Below, one piece after another: positions 1 through 12,943 of a stretch of DNA of 64,000 bases. A program made the position numbers and the translations under genes. A model generated the notes under the pieces. That model did no database searches. It was not told the origin of the DNA and was given only the letters and a program-made list of their open reading frames with translations. The stretch spans positions 632,001 to 696,000 of the forward strand of contig JANTQA010000042.1 in NCBI GenBank assembly GCA_027625915.1, read 5' to 3'. This DNA is from Anaeramoeba flamelloides (taxonomy: Eukaryota; Metamonada; Anaeramoebidae). The first letter of the stretch is position 1. Each line of letters opens with the position of its first letter.

Positions 1-101
1 TTAAATTTTATTTTGAAATATAATGTTGAAAAATCAATTAAACAATAACTTTAAATAGTTTATAAATTATTTATTCTTAATTTTATTATTAAATATCAAC
101 T

Positions 102-3100
102 TTATTGATGAAAGAGTAAGTAATAATAATAGAAAAATAATTTGGGGATTATTTTATAAAAAAGTTGTTCCTTGATCCATGTTAAACCTTCATACAAGCC
201 ATCTCCCTATTAAATTAATAAAAAATAATCATAAATAAAAAATAAAGAAATATTTAATTATTGATTAATAATAAAAATTGGAAGAAAAAAATAACAAATA
301 ATCAAATATAATTATTTTTTATTATAGAAATATAGGTTTCTTTTTTTCGTTTTTTATAAATAGAGGATTTGATGATAGCTATTTTTCAATATCATAATAG
401 AGTTTTAAAACACGTTATACAGTTTTTACAAAAATCATGATATTTTCAAAAATTGTGATATTTCATAAAATCGCGACAATATAATACAAATCGCGATATT
501 CTATCAAATCTCGATAATTATCTAAAAATCGTAATAAATGTCAAAATATCATGGATAAAAAATTAATCGCGATATAATAGTTGATGGGTTTTTGAGGTTT
601 ATTCAGCAATAATTTTTACAAAGAAATTTTTTTTTAATCAAAAAAATAGATTTGGTGATTAAAAAGTTATTGCTTTAAAAATCAACAAAAAAGATACTTG
701 ATTCAATCAAGGATCAGAGCAAGAGAGTTTTCTTGTATTTTGTTTTAATTTGGTTTTCAAACTGATCGATCCCTTAAAATCAACAACAGTAATAGCAAAA
801 GGGAAACAAATATTTTACCAGTATATTATGGTATTATAAATAGATCATGAATAAAAAGAGCTTCTAAAACAACCAACCCTTCATCTGTTCTTTAAAGAAT
901 GTGTTATTGGGTTAAAACATTTTCTTTATTCTATTCAAGTTTAAAGGGAGTTGGATAACTTTTCAAAAGCATTCTCAATAACTTAGCCACATTATCACTA
1001 ATTATTAAGATTGTTTAGGTGTGTGTTTTCTTTCTGTTATGCTTATTCTTCTTCTTCCCAAATCTTTTTATTGTAAAGAAAAGATAACTAGATTTTAAAA
1101 GGTTTTTTTTTGATAGATTGCCAATAAGAAAGAAAATTACCTCTTTGTTCTTTTTGGTTATTTAATTTGTGAAGGTAAAAACCCCATTTAAAAAAATCAC
1201 ATCTATTATATACTCAAGTACATTTTCAAATTGTGTGATTATTAGTTTGATCTTAAATTTCGTTGAAAGATTTAACATTTGAAAAAAAAAAAAAAAATGA
1301 AATGAAAAAATTTTTTACTATAAACAAAATTTCATGCCTTTTTTCATGATTTTGTATTTTAAACCTTTCAAACACTTGAAGACACTTTACAACTCTTTCA
1401 AACATTTTCATAATAACGTTTTAAATAGGAAAGGCGTTGTTAAAGTCTAAAAGCTCTGTAAAAGTCAAGGATTTTTTTAAAAGTAATTTCCACAAACAAT
1501 CTTTTTCTTTTTTTATTGCAATTTTATGATTTATCGCGATAAATTATGACAAATCGGGATTTTTTGATTTTTGGCAAATTTTTAATATTATCGCAAATTT
1601 ATTACTAATATCGGGATGATATAAGTTATCATCATAACCTCTAATGTATTCAGTTCAATAAATAATAAAAAAATATAAATAAAAAAAAAAAAACAAACAC
1701 TAATTGCACATGTTGGTAAACAGGCCCATTTTCTACTTGTTTGTTTTTCTAAATCAAGCTTTGTAATCAAATTCTCTGCTGTTAATGTGTTTGGAAGATC
1801 TTGTTTATTCGCAAAAACACATAAAGCTGAGTTTTTTAATTCATCATCTAAAAGCATTTTTTGAAGCTCATTTTTAGCTTCTTGAACACGCTCTTGATCA
1901 TTAGAATCAACAACAAAAAGTATTGCTTGTACATTTTCATAATAATGTCTCCCTAGAAATTTTTAATGAAAAAATATTTAATAAAAATTTGTTTTGGAAT
2001 TTTTTATTTTTTTTTTTTTTATTTTAGTGAAATTGTGGTTTGTTGGAAATGTATTTAAAAAGAAAACAATTTAACAAGGGAAATAGTAAATTCCCAAATC
2101 AAATCGAGAAAAAAAAGAAAAAAAAAAAAAGAAGGGTTTAAAAGAAAAAACAAACAAAGTGTTCTAATTTTGTCTTGGCCACCAACATCTATTTTATTAA
2201 TGAAAAATTTATACATTTTTTAAATAATAGTTCAACAGTAAATAAATAGGCAAATGGAATACAACAATAAAATTAATACAGGTCAAAGAAATAAATTTAA
2301 AATTAAAAAAAAGGAAAAAAGGCATACCCCAAATTGTGAATTTTATTTTTTTATAAAGAATTGTTTCAACATTAAAACCTTTTAATTATTATTATTTGTT
2401 TTTTTTTTTTTTTTTTTTGGTATTAATTATTAATAAAGAATGATGAATAAAATTAATCGAGAAGAGAAATATGTTTTTTTATGAATAAAATAATAAATAT
2501 ATGTTTTGATTTAGTAGTTTAAATTGAATTAAAATACCCATATATTAGATTTAAATTGACAATAAAAGTTATTTCCAAAAAAGTGATGCAATTTTATTTT
2601 AAAATATCTTTTGAAATTTGATTCCACTAAAACTATTTAAATATCCAAAAATTCATAACACCACATATTGATTCAACTAATAATTCCATTTATTTGTTTT
2701 TAAGAAACAAGCTGTAAAAAAAGATACAAAAGTTTCTTATCTCAATTTTATATGATATTTTTTTTTAGAGTAGAAATTGGTGATTATTTTTTTATACTTT
2801 TTGACCATAAAAATTTTTTTCCCGAAGAAGTTTAATCTTGACTAAAATTCTCAAATAGAATTAAAAAACTTATAACTGTATTTTATTGTTGAAAAACTCG
2901 TTTGTATCCTTATCATATTGTTCATTTATTATTGAATTTATTCTTACCTGATTTTGTTCTGAAAAATTGTTTAAACTATTTTCATTTTTTTGGAAATATT
3001 TTGATGAACATATTTTGAAATATACACTATAAATGCTTATTAATTGTATCTTGATATTCCTCTTAATTTTATATTTCCCAATTTATAAATAGAACAACTT

Positions 3101-6100
3101 ATAAAGATAATATTGTTTCAAATAAATAAAAAAATCCCCTCTTTTTTGGAAAATCTTATATCCCTTAGCACCCCGGATTTGCCAAAATTTCATCAAGTTT
3201 TAAAAAAAAGGATTTAAAATGATATAGATGTACTAATATATTTATTTTCTTATTTGTCTTTAATCCAGATTTGTATTAGAATAAAAAGTCAAAATAGTTC
3301 AAAGATAAAGTAGTTATGTTATTGATTTTTTTTTTCGAAATTGGAAAAAAAAATATTAATTATTCATTTTTACATTTTTTTTAAAGATTTTTATTTTTAT
3401 TTTATTTTTTTTAAATCAGAAATTTTGTTACAATAATAGTAATTCAAAGCTCAACACATTGATTTATTAATAATAAATATCAAACAACTTTGTTAATTTT
3501 ATGATAAAAAAATCCAATAAAAAAATATATAACTGAAAAAATTTCAATAAATATCCAATCCAGAGAAAAATGAAATTTATTTCTTTAGGCCAAAATTAAA
3601 AGTTTAATGTGAATAATTTTCTAAAACTTTTATTTAAGTAATAGAAATAACTTGAAAAAACAAAAAAAAAAAAAAAAAGAAGTGGAAAATAATTTCATTT
3701 ATTACATTGGAATTAAATCAATAAAAATTACTTTTTTAATAGATAAAATATTTATACCTAAATTTAAAATAAAATAAAAAAAAACTTTTAAATATTATTC
3801 AAATATAATAAAATAATCTTCGAAATCAATAATTTTTTTTTAAATTTTTTTTTTTTTTTGAATTTTGTTATTCGTAAAAATTTGAATAAAATCTTTGCGA
3901 AATTTGAATTTTTCAAATTTAAATTAATCCAGATCTTGGAAAATAATTTCTGATATATGGTCTCTAATTAGCCGATAATATTGTTTATTTGATGTCTAGA
4001 TTTTAAAAAGTCATAAATTAAAAAATAGTTAAAATTAAAAAAAAAAATCAAATATTAATCTAACTCGAACTATTGGCCAAATCATTTAAATTTGAAAAAG
4101 TATTTGTGGAAAAAACTTTTAAATTTTACTTTATGAAAAAAATTTGATTTTTTTTTTTTCAAATTTAATTTACATTTTTTTTTTATTTTTAAATTCGTTA
4201 AGAGTCAAAGATATATATTTCTATTGAATAGTAATTAATAGATAAATCAAATTTTCTTTGTGTTGTCAAAATATCTTTTATAATGAATAAATTATTTATT
4301 AAAGTATTTTAGATCATGTTGGGTGTAAAAATTCCCACATAAAAAAATTCCAGTTAAGAGTGATGTGTTTTAATCATCAAAACTCAGTAGTTTTTGATGA
4401 GTAGACAAATTTTTTTTTTTTGACAAAATTTCGATCGAAAAATAATAAAATCACAATAACCAAGAAAAATGTTTCAAATGTTGAAAAATATTTTCCAAAC
4501 TATTTTTTTATATAAATACCTATATAATTTTTAATAATAAAATTTTCTTTCAAAGATAATTATTTATAAATACTATATCATAGAATCTTTTCATAACAAT
4601 TCAAATTAAAAATTTGATTCCAAAGGCAATTAGTATATTTGGGGCTCTAAGTGGCATGTATTAATATCAATAAATTAAGCAATGCTGATAAATTCAAAAA
4701 AATTGAAAACAATTTTTAGTTTATTTCCATTTTTATTTACTTTTGAAAACTCTGCTTTCAAACCAAATCATTTCAAAGATCAACGAATTTCAAAGATCAA
4801 CGAATTTCAAAAAGCTTCTTTGCATTTAAACTAATAAAATACTTTCTTTTATCTTTACTCAAAGCTTGTAAAAAATTTTTAAAAGATGGGAAATGAAGCA
4901 AAAAGTTGAAAACATGTTTTGTCTTTACACATAAAAGCATTTTCAAATTTTTGAAATTTTTGAAAATTCTTGATTTGAGATTTGGAATGAAACTATGAGG
5001 ATGATGGATTGTGCCTTTGAAATAAACAATGTTTTACTAATATAGTATTTGAGTGGAGTAAGTATGTTTGGAATTTTTATGAAGTACTTTTTGAATTGAT
5101 CAGTATCACAAATTTCAAGATCAAGCAAGTTTTTAAAGCGGATTAATCTTTTAATCAAATTTAGGTTCTTTTAAAAAAGTGTGGAAAAAAGGTTTTTTAA
5201 TAGAGATCATTAAAATTGCTGTATTGAAGTTTGTTGAATGTTTAAAAATCATTTTGAAAACTTTTTTAATCACGCTTATTGAATCAAATTAAAGAAATTC
5301 CATAAATTAAGATCGAAACATCGAACTAATTTGTTTTGGTTTATTTTATTTTGAGTTGTTTGTCGAATGGCCGCGATTATCGTGGCTGGTTGTCCTGATA
5401 AGTCTCGCTTGATTATCAACCGGGCATTACCATAGCATAAAAGTGTTAATTTGTATCTAATTTTGAAGAAATTAAATTAGAATTTATTTTTTGAGAATTC
5501 AACCAAGACAGGTATTTGGTCACAAAGAGGAAAAAATAGTCGTTTTGGCTTGATTTTCCTTTTTTTTAAAAAAAAATAGAGCAAGCAATTGTATATAATT
5601 TTCAAGTTTTAAATTGAATGTGGTTATCTCTTTGTATTTGAGTGGCACTTCTTTTGTTGTTATATTTTGGGTTAACAGTGAATTCTAAAGAAAAGAAAGA
5701 ATGAGTGAAGAATTGAAAAAAACGATAATAATCAGAAATTTTGTCCCATTTCAATCCCAAACTTGAACAAAATTTAAAGATTTTGTGAATATTTTTGTCT
5801 TTGAAAATCAATAAGCAAGTTTTAACCGTTACGCATGACTACTTTATTTTAATTCACCAAAATGTTGTTTTTTGGAAACTCGTGTTGGTCAAAATTTAGA
5901 AAGGGAAAAAAAATTTTTGGAAAAAAAAGTGAAAAACTATTTTTCCATGATTAATTTTTGTTGAAAAGAATGCCTTTCTTCAAAAAACTGTTAAAAATTT
6001 TTCCAAGTAAGGCAAGAAGTTAAGAATTGTTTTAAAAGAGAATTAAACTTACCAACGGTGGGCTTTGTTGATCCAGAATTTCCCTTTGAAAGTTTTTGGA

Positions 6101-6394
6101 GAATCGATGTTTTCCCTGCTGCGTCAAGGCCGACCTACAAATGTTTGTTCATTGAAATGGTTAATGAAATTTTTTTTTGAAAAACAAAAAAGAAAAGTGT
6201 AAACAAAAGCATTTTTTGGTTGATTGGGAAAATCGGTATTTTTAAATAAAAAAGCTGTTTTTTTGTTTTTATGTTATTTTTGTTTTTGTTTTTCTTTTTG
6301 TTTTTGTTTTTGTCCAAAGAGTAGTAAAATATAAACGGTTTTAACATACCATCAATACACGGACATCTTTTGAACTTGAACAACAATTTCCCAT
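102..6394 (-). CDS. ARF-family small GTPase, six exons
   Basis: This is a membrane-traffic GTPase of the ARF family, assembled by eye from six exons: 6394-6350, 6134-6053, 2378-2328, 2188-2156, 1952-1699 and 206-102. All introns are GT-AG and all phases agree, giving 189 aa (Arf1 is about 181). Visible motifs are the P-loop GLDAAGKT (17-24), switch I PTVGF (40-44), WDVGGQ (59-64), NKQD (119-122) and TCAIS (151-155). Gly2 suits N-myristoylation. The N-terminus (MGNCC) is about seven residues shorter than in Arf1 and carries Cys4/Cys5 instead of the usual amphipathic helix, so dual acylation is possible. Exon 4 is only 33 nt and codes DVGGQDKIRTL. Introns are 215, 3674, 139, 203 and 1492 nt. 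The last 18 residues are Phe/Tyr-rich and unlike typical ARFs. Family assignment is firm; ARF versus ARL subtype is not. Confidence 0.93.
430..578. repeat. degenerate minisatellite in ARF intron 5
   Basis: About eight units of 18-20 bp resembling AAATCGCGATATTTTATCA are tandemly arranged. The ATCGCGAT core is intact in some units and degraded in others. Similar ATCGCGAT and ATCGGGAT motifs recur at about 1530-1615, near the other end of the same intron. Confidence 0.55.
5369..5440. other. GC-rich double-hairpin islet inside ARF intron 2
   Basis: This is a GC-rich patch in a very AT-rich intron. It can form the hairpin GCCGCGA/TCGTGGC with a 3-nt loop. A second hairpin follows, GGTT(G)...GATAA/TTATC...AACC with a bulge. 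It has no coding potential and matches no RNA family I know. It could be an intron-hosted small RNA. Confidence 0.3.
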
Positions 6395-7699
6395 TAATTC
6401 TGTAAATTTAGTTAATAAAAAAAAAAATTAATTAAGATGAATTAAAAAAATAAAAAAATTAGTTAATAAAAACTTTCTGTACAAATATCATTGAGACAAA
6501 GCATATTCAATATATAACACTAATTCAAATATATACTCTTTTTTTCAAATCTATTCTTTTTTAAAAGAAAAAATTGTGATGATTTTCTGTTCTTGAAATT
6601 TTGTTGGATCTTTTTCGCTAATTGAATTGAATAAAATCCATTATATATTTAAAAACTGAATTTTGAGCTTGGGTTGATCTTTTTTAGAAAAACTCAAAAG
6701 GTTTTGATATATTTTTTAGAACAAACCAAAAACAATTAGTTCATCACATTAGTTAACAAAATTTATTTTTTTTGATTCTCTTTTATTGTATGGTTGTTTC
6801 TAACAACAGAATCGTCGGATTCCAGAATAATCTAAACTTTTAAAGAATTTTATTTTTACAAATCGAAATTGCTTGATTGTTTACTTATTAAGTAAGCAAT
6901 TTTGTTGTTATATTAAGTTGATTGTTAAAATCAACTTTAGTATCAAGTTTTATCATTTTGATTATTCATGTTTGCAAATTAAAAAGTTTCCTTGATAAAA
7001 CTCGAGTGTCGAGATTTTTCTCACATCACAAATACACAATGATTGAAAAACTGAAAAAAAAAAAACACAGAATAAGAGAAGGTAACTTTATTTTGGATCA
7101 ACCATTTATTAACTTTTTCCTTCTCAATTGTGAAAATAATTCATGGTTTTTGGAATGGTCTGTAAATTAAGTGAATTTTTGTTCTTAGTCAAATAATTAT
7201 TCAAGAAACGGTTTTTCGATGAGTTGTTTATATAATGAGTTGGAAATAAATTCTATTCTTCAACAAATAACTACTTTCTGTCATTTGGGGAAGGGTTTTC
7301 TTATTCCACAAAGTTGTTTTCAAACATGATAATAAAAAAGATCTAATCCTAAAAATACTAAACAAAAAAGTTTTAAAATTCTATTTCCAACTTTTTACAA
7401 ATTTTAAAAGTACGTAAAATTACAAAAAAAAGTCAATTATTCTTCCATTTTCAAACAGATCTAAAGTGTTTCCAATCCAGTTTATTTTGTTAACTTTTTC
7501 ACAAATATTCCAAAATTGATTATTAATTTCATTTTTCTTATTCTTTTCAATAACTATTACAGGATTTGTAAGAAGTCCAAATCCAAAAAGAACACAACTT
7601 TAGAAATTACACTATCGCTTCAAATAAAAAAAAAAAAGAATCCAAAAAGAAAAACAAAAATCAAATAGAATTCAAGGAAAAAAAAAAAATATAAATCAA
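6395..7699. other. divergent intergenic region, ARF / ABHD17-like
   Basis: About 1.3 kb of AT-rich DNA lies between two head-to-head genes and presumably holds both promoters. I saw no conserved element. Short open frames here lack ATG starts or recognisable protein and were not called. Confidence 0.5.
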
Positions 7700-8701
7700 A
7701 TGGGCCAAAAGCTTGTATCAAAAATAATTTTCCAACCACCAAACGGACTTGATATGGTTTACTTAAACAACACGCATTACATAACTACAAACGAAAAATT
7801 AAAGATCCCCTTGCTTTGGTTCCCTTATGGCGGGCAAAAATTCTACAAAAATAAAAAAAAAAAAAAAAAACAAAGAAGAAGATCACAAAACTTTAACACA
7901 CTCAACAAAAACATCGACGAACTTTATTTTGAAGGCTGTAAAATCAACAAAAAAAAACAGGAATTTCCCAATTGGAATGACGATTTGGGCGAAACAAAGA
8001 AAAAAAACAAGAACAAACCAAAAAGAAAAAAACGGTCGTCAATTCTTTTTACAACCGAATTGGAAAATGAGATAAGACACACGATTCTTTATTCTCATGC
8101 AAATGCAGAATCAATTTTCCAATTACCGGCTGTTGCGCAAAATCTTCGATCGAAATTGGACGCAAATGTTTGTATATATGAATATTGTGGATACCCCTTT
8201 GCAGAGGGGAAATGCACCGAAAAGAATTGCTACCGATCAGGTCAGGCTGCGCTCAGATGGCTAAATGAGGAAAAGGGGATCCCAAATTCAAAAATCATTC
8301 TTATGGGACACTCCTTGGGTGCAGCAGTTGCAACTGATCTTGCATTAAAGAACCCAGATGTCTATGGGCTAGTTTTGCTGTCTCCCTTTTTGTCCTGTGT
8401 CAAAGTACCAAATATCAAATTGGGCCTGAGTTCCATTGACATGTTTGAAAACTGGAAAAAGGCGCCACGTGTTAAAGTAAAAACGCTTTTCATACACGGG
8501 ATCAAAGATGAAATTGTCAAAATTAAACATGGCAAAAAGCTATACCAATTGTTCCCAAATACTGTTGAGCCATTATGGATTAAATACGCGGGACACAATA
8601 ACATCGAGTGGATATTTGGCTGGAAATTATACCCCAGGTTAGTAAAGTTTATTTATAAAGATTTATTAATGTCAAACAAATTATCACCAACAAAAATTTA
8701 A
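7700..8701 (+). CDS. ABHD17/FAM108-like serine hydrolase
   Basis: This is a 333-aa alpha/beta hydrolase in one exon. It contains the SHANAES strand-1 segment (132-138), YCGYPFAEGKCTEKN (162-176), the nucleophile elbow GHSLG with Ser205 (203-207), the acid Asp270 in HGIKDEIV, and His299 in AGHNNIE. The order and spacing, and the VEPLW and AGHN signatures, match the ABHD17 depalmitoylase family, which removes S-acyl groups from membrane-bound proteins such as Ras in animals. The N-terminal part keeps the family start (FQPPNG near 11). A Lys/Arg/Asn-rich insert at about 48-115 is not typical. The ABHD17 Cys cluster for membrane anchoring is absent, but MGQ could be myristoylated. The ATG at 7700 is preceded by stops. 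The substrate is unknown. Confidence 0.9.
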   Translation: MGQKLVSKIIFQPPNGLDMVYLNNTHYITTNEKLKIPLLWFPYGGQKFYKNKKKKKKQRRRSQNFNTLNKNIDELYFEGCKINKKKQEFPNWNDDLGETKKKNKNKPKRKKRSSILFTTELENEIRHTILYSHANAESIFQLPAVAQNLRSKLDANVCIYEYCGYPFAEGKCTEKNCYRSGQAALRWLNEEKGIPNSKIILMGHSLGAAVATDLALKNPDVYGLVLLSPFLSCVKVPNIKLGLSSIDMFENWKKAPRVKVKTLFIHGIKDEIVKIKHGKKLYQLFPNTVEPLWIKYAGHNNIEWIFGWKLYPRLVKFIYKDLLMSNKLSPTKI

Positions 8702-11700
8702 GGTTTTGGACTTGAATAATTAAATATTTATTTTTTTGGCTTCTGATCCTTATTCTGCTCAGAAATGGAATATATTTTTGTTGTTCTTGTATCAACTTTT
8801 TTTTTTTTTAAAATAATATTCAACTTTTTAATCTAATTGATCACGACCACTTCCCCTCTTCTTTGACTGTATACATTTAATTAAATTAAAAGTTATGCTA
8901 TTGGGAGTTGTCTCTTTTATTACTCGAAGGTTGGATTATATTTTGATAAACAATGTAAAAAAAAAAATAAAAAATTAAAATTTATTAATCTATTTGCAGC
9001 TGTTTTCAAAAGCTGTGTATCAAACGGCTTGGAAAAGTGTTGTTCAAATGGGTTGATTCACCCTTTTAAACAGCTTGATACGTCTTTTTGAAATTTTTAT
9101 TCCTCACTTTTTTAAAACATCTTGATTTTTTTTTTATTTTTGGTTTTAAATATCATGGAGAGGGCTTAATGAAAACCAAAATTGTAGTTGCGTTTTTAAA
9201 ACAATTATCATAATAATTACCCATATGAATATATATTAATATTATACATCTTATAGGAAAAATTCATTATAAAATTTCCAATGGGATTACACTCAAATAT
9301 TCTTAAATATTTCAATTTAGATCATTATTTTGATTTTTTTTTTAAATTTATTTTAATATTGTTATTTTTTTTTGTTCCTTTTTTTTTATATTTAATTGTA
9401 TTTTAACCAAATCATTTTGGAAATATTAAACATACAAATAATTATAAAGTATATATTTAAAAACATATTTTTAATATAAGACGGCAGAACAAAAAACAAA
9501 TATAGAATATTCTTTTTTAATTCGTTTTTTTTTTTTTTAGTATTTATTACCGGTTGATAGAATAGATTATGATAAACAAAATTAACTTTGATTCCAACAA
9601 AGTTTTTTGTGTTTTTATTATTAATAAAAAATATCGAGGAGAGGTGATTCAACAAAATTACCCACAATTTGTGTGAAAACCATACTTCCATTTTGGATAC
9701 AATATTTATCCCAGAAATATCATAAATAAACTCCAATTCAAAAATTTTTAACACAACAAAATCCAATTTTTGAAAAAAAAAGAAATCTTATTTGATCAAT
9801 TCTAGGTGAAATACCACCTTAGAACGATTCGCCATTGAAATGTTAACAATTTTTTATAAATTAATATATTCACAATATAAAAAAAATAAATAATTATCAA
9901 TGCACATAAATCAATGCCAATTTTAAAATTTTGAAAGATGGGCAAAATAAAAAAATATCTGGGTAAATTTGTTGAAATTCTATTAGGAAAATTGATCGAT
10001 ATAATGGTTAATAAGTACCAATTGATTTTATTGGAGTTCTTCTAATTGGAACAACTCAACTTTAAAATAAAATCAATTGTTGAAAAAAAAATGATCGAAC
10101 AAAACAAGTTACATAATCCAAAAAATGAAATGAATACAAAAACTAAAAGATGGAAAAATGACTTTCATATTTTTGCATGAACAAAATTATTTCCCAATTT
10201 GAATGAAATTTTATTATTGTAAATCTTTGAACTCTTTTAGCTTTGTGGTATATTTTGAATTTTGGTTTATAGTTGAAATGCAACCAAACGAATAACCAGA
10301 GATCACATATCTGAATTTATTTCTTTGAAAATTCTTTTTGTTCAAAAAGAAAAATTGTGAAATGAAAACAGAGTGAAAAATTATTATCATTTATTGGTTC
10401 ACATATAAATCAAAAAGAGAATATTAATTAAACAAATTTATATTCATTGCTTTTTTATTACGAATATATATACCCACAAATGATTTCAGAATTTTACATG
10501 TTTTTTTATTAAAATTGCGATTTGTAATTAACTGTAATACTTTTCAAATATAAACTCAAGGCTAGGAAGCGTGGTAATATATTTGAAAGTTTGATTGAAA
10601 ATAAATTCCATTTAAATAAACCATTGGAGAAGTTTGTGTTTGTTTGATTTTGACAAATTTTTTTAAATTTTTCCATGTATTTTCTATTACAAATCACTTT
10701 TTATCTTTTTTAAATACAATATAAAGTTATTAAACACATCAAATCTATTATAAAGTTTCTTGGACCTTGATGAAAAACTGGAAAAGTCCCATTGTTAATG
10801 AAATTTTCCCAATTTTGACAGAAAAAATCCTGAAATATATTTGTAAATCGGTTTTACTAGTGTATTTCTGAAAGAAATGGGAAGCAATTTTTGTTTCATG
10901 TTTCTTATTTTTTTTTTTTTTACAAATAGAGTTTTAAAAGAAGTCAGTTATACTTTGTGTTATGTATTTGTAATCAAAGAGAAGAAAATGAAAATGAGTT
11001 AGTAATATCCCCTTTATTAGGTAAATTCCAATATATACTTTTGATGAACTCTAATCAATTTAGAAATCTCTTTATCATTGTCAAAATAATTTATGTAAAA
11101 ATTGATAAACAAGCTTTTTAAAATTAAAAGTCATAATTTTTTTCCGTGAAGACTTTGGAATTAACTGATTAAAGAAACTGTAACACAAACAAGAAAATAT
11201 TAAGTGTTATTTTTTCAAAGTTCTAATAGTATTAAAAAAGAAATTCTAAAAAATTAATATTAAATCTAAAATAGAGTAAATTTTCAAGAAAATTATTTTC
11301 ATACCAAAAAAAAAACAAAAAATTTAAATAAAATTCAAAAAATTGTCAAAACAATTAATCAAATACCATTTCCAATTGAAAATTTTCTCAAAACATCCCG
11401 GATTTATTCTGTAGAAATGGAAAAACCTTAGGCCTCTTATTATTTATCAAAATAGATGTTACATTCGAAAAGGAAGAAAAAATAGTGAAATTGATTTTTT
11501 ATTTAGAAAATCCCACCATACTTCTGGGCAAGGTTATATTGACCTTTTGTCCCAGAAACTAAAATCTCAAATTTTTTCTTAAATTTATTTTTTAATTGTA
11601 AATTAAACTCCGATTTCCAAGTTATTCTTGGACAATTAGTAAAATAAAGGAGATTGTATTTTTTAATTGTTTTCTTAGCCATTTGTTAAAAAAGTTAAAA

Positions 11701-12943
11701 TAATTTTTTTATATAAAAACCAAAGTGAAAATGATAAAGTCATTTCAATTAAAAGAAGAAATGAATTAACTACCAAAAATAGTACACTATATTCTTTTCA
11801 ACCAAATCAACAAAACAATTGAGATCTTCTTTTTTAGCTTAATCTTTAGAGAGTGCTCTTTATAGATCTCAAACAATATTTCTATTTTTTTATTATCAAA
11901 AAAGATTCATCAAGTTTATTAGCTTTAGTGGATAATAAACTTATCTTTGAGTCTTTAATAAGATTCCTAAATTTTTATTTAGGAATTCTGAAACACAAGA
12001 GGGGCGAATAACTCCTCCCTTATTTAATAAAAAAAAAAATATTTCTATTTTTTCTACACATTCCTACTAATTGAACAACTGACGAAAAATCCCTACAAAA
12101 AAATCGGATTAAAAAAACAGTTATTACACTTTGTCCTCCGTTTTGTCTTCAATAATCGATTTTTTTCTTTGATTAATTGATTTTAATTTTCGTTTTTAGT
12201 CAAAGTTCACAATTAAAAACAATGTCTTACCTTTTTTCCACAAAAGCCAGACTGTATTTTTTCATTTTTGTATCAAAAATTAGCTGATGAACGAAATTTT
12301 TTTCCAAAAAGGATTTTCTACAAAAAGATCTCATTTATTAATCTCACTATTCCCTTTCTATTCTCAAATTACTTTGGAAAAATAAAAAAAAAAAAACAAC
12401 ATAATCATCACTTTTTGTTTTTTAGAAATAATGAAAATAATCAGAGATTTGTTTGGCTATTAAAAATCAGGTGTAATTTTTCATTTCAAATCAAGTAACA
12501 AAAAAATAAGAGAATAAATTGAAAAGTTTAAATGGGAGAGAGAAAAAAATCAAGAAAAAACAAAAATATAGATCGTGAGGTTTTAATTTTAAATAGAAGG
12601 TACAGTCTTTGTTTAAACTATTTACATGAACGAACTTTTTGGATTATTAATTTAAAAACACAAATCATAGTGAATAAAATCGAAGTGATCAACCAAATTA
12701 GAGAAGGGTTGAACGAAATTGGGATTTGAATTTAAAAATATATAAACTTGAAATTGAATGAAAGTACCTAATCAAAAAACTATTTGAAACGAAATCATTT
12801 TTTGTAACTTTCTAATTATTTTTATATTTTTTTTTCCAATCAAAAAAAAATCAAATTTCCAAAACAAAAAAAAGATCGATCTTTCAGAAACGAATTGAAG
12901 AATTAAAACAGTCCAACAAACTTTGATTAATTATTTTGGTTTC
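8702..12943. other. intergenic, AT-rich, no gene supported
   Basis: This is 4.2 kb of poly-A/T runs and simple sequence. The longest open frame (9392-9766, minus strand) starts with TTG and is low-complexity. A 65-codon ATG frame at 12532-12729 just upstream of the BTB gene has no recognisable content. No RNA gene or TE ends were seen. Confidence 0.5.

Noticed and set aside
9392-9766. 124-codon open frame, minus strand
   Set aside because: It starts with TTG, is Phe/Ile/Asn-rich and shows no domain; typical of chance frames in AT-rich DNA.
12532-12729. 65-codon ATG frame upstream of the BTB gene
   Set aside because: No family features and too short to separate from chance.
12923-12943. Seven open codons before the BTB gene's ATG
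   Set aside because: They begin with TTG; the first ATG is 12944 and the BTB alignment does not need them.
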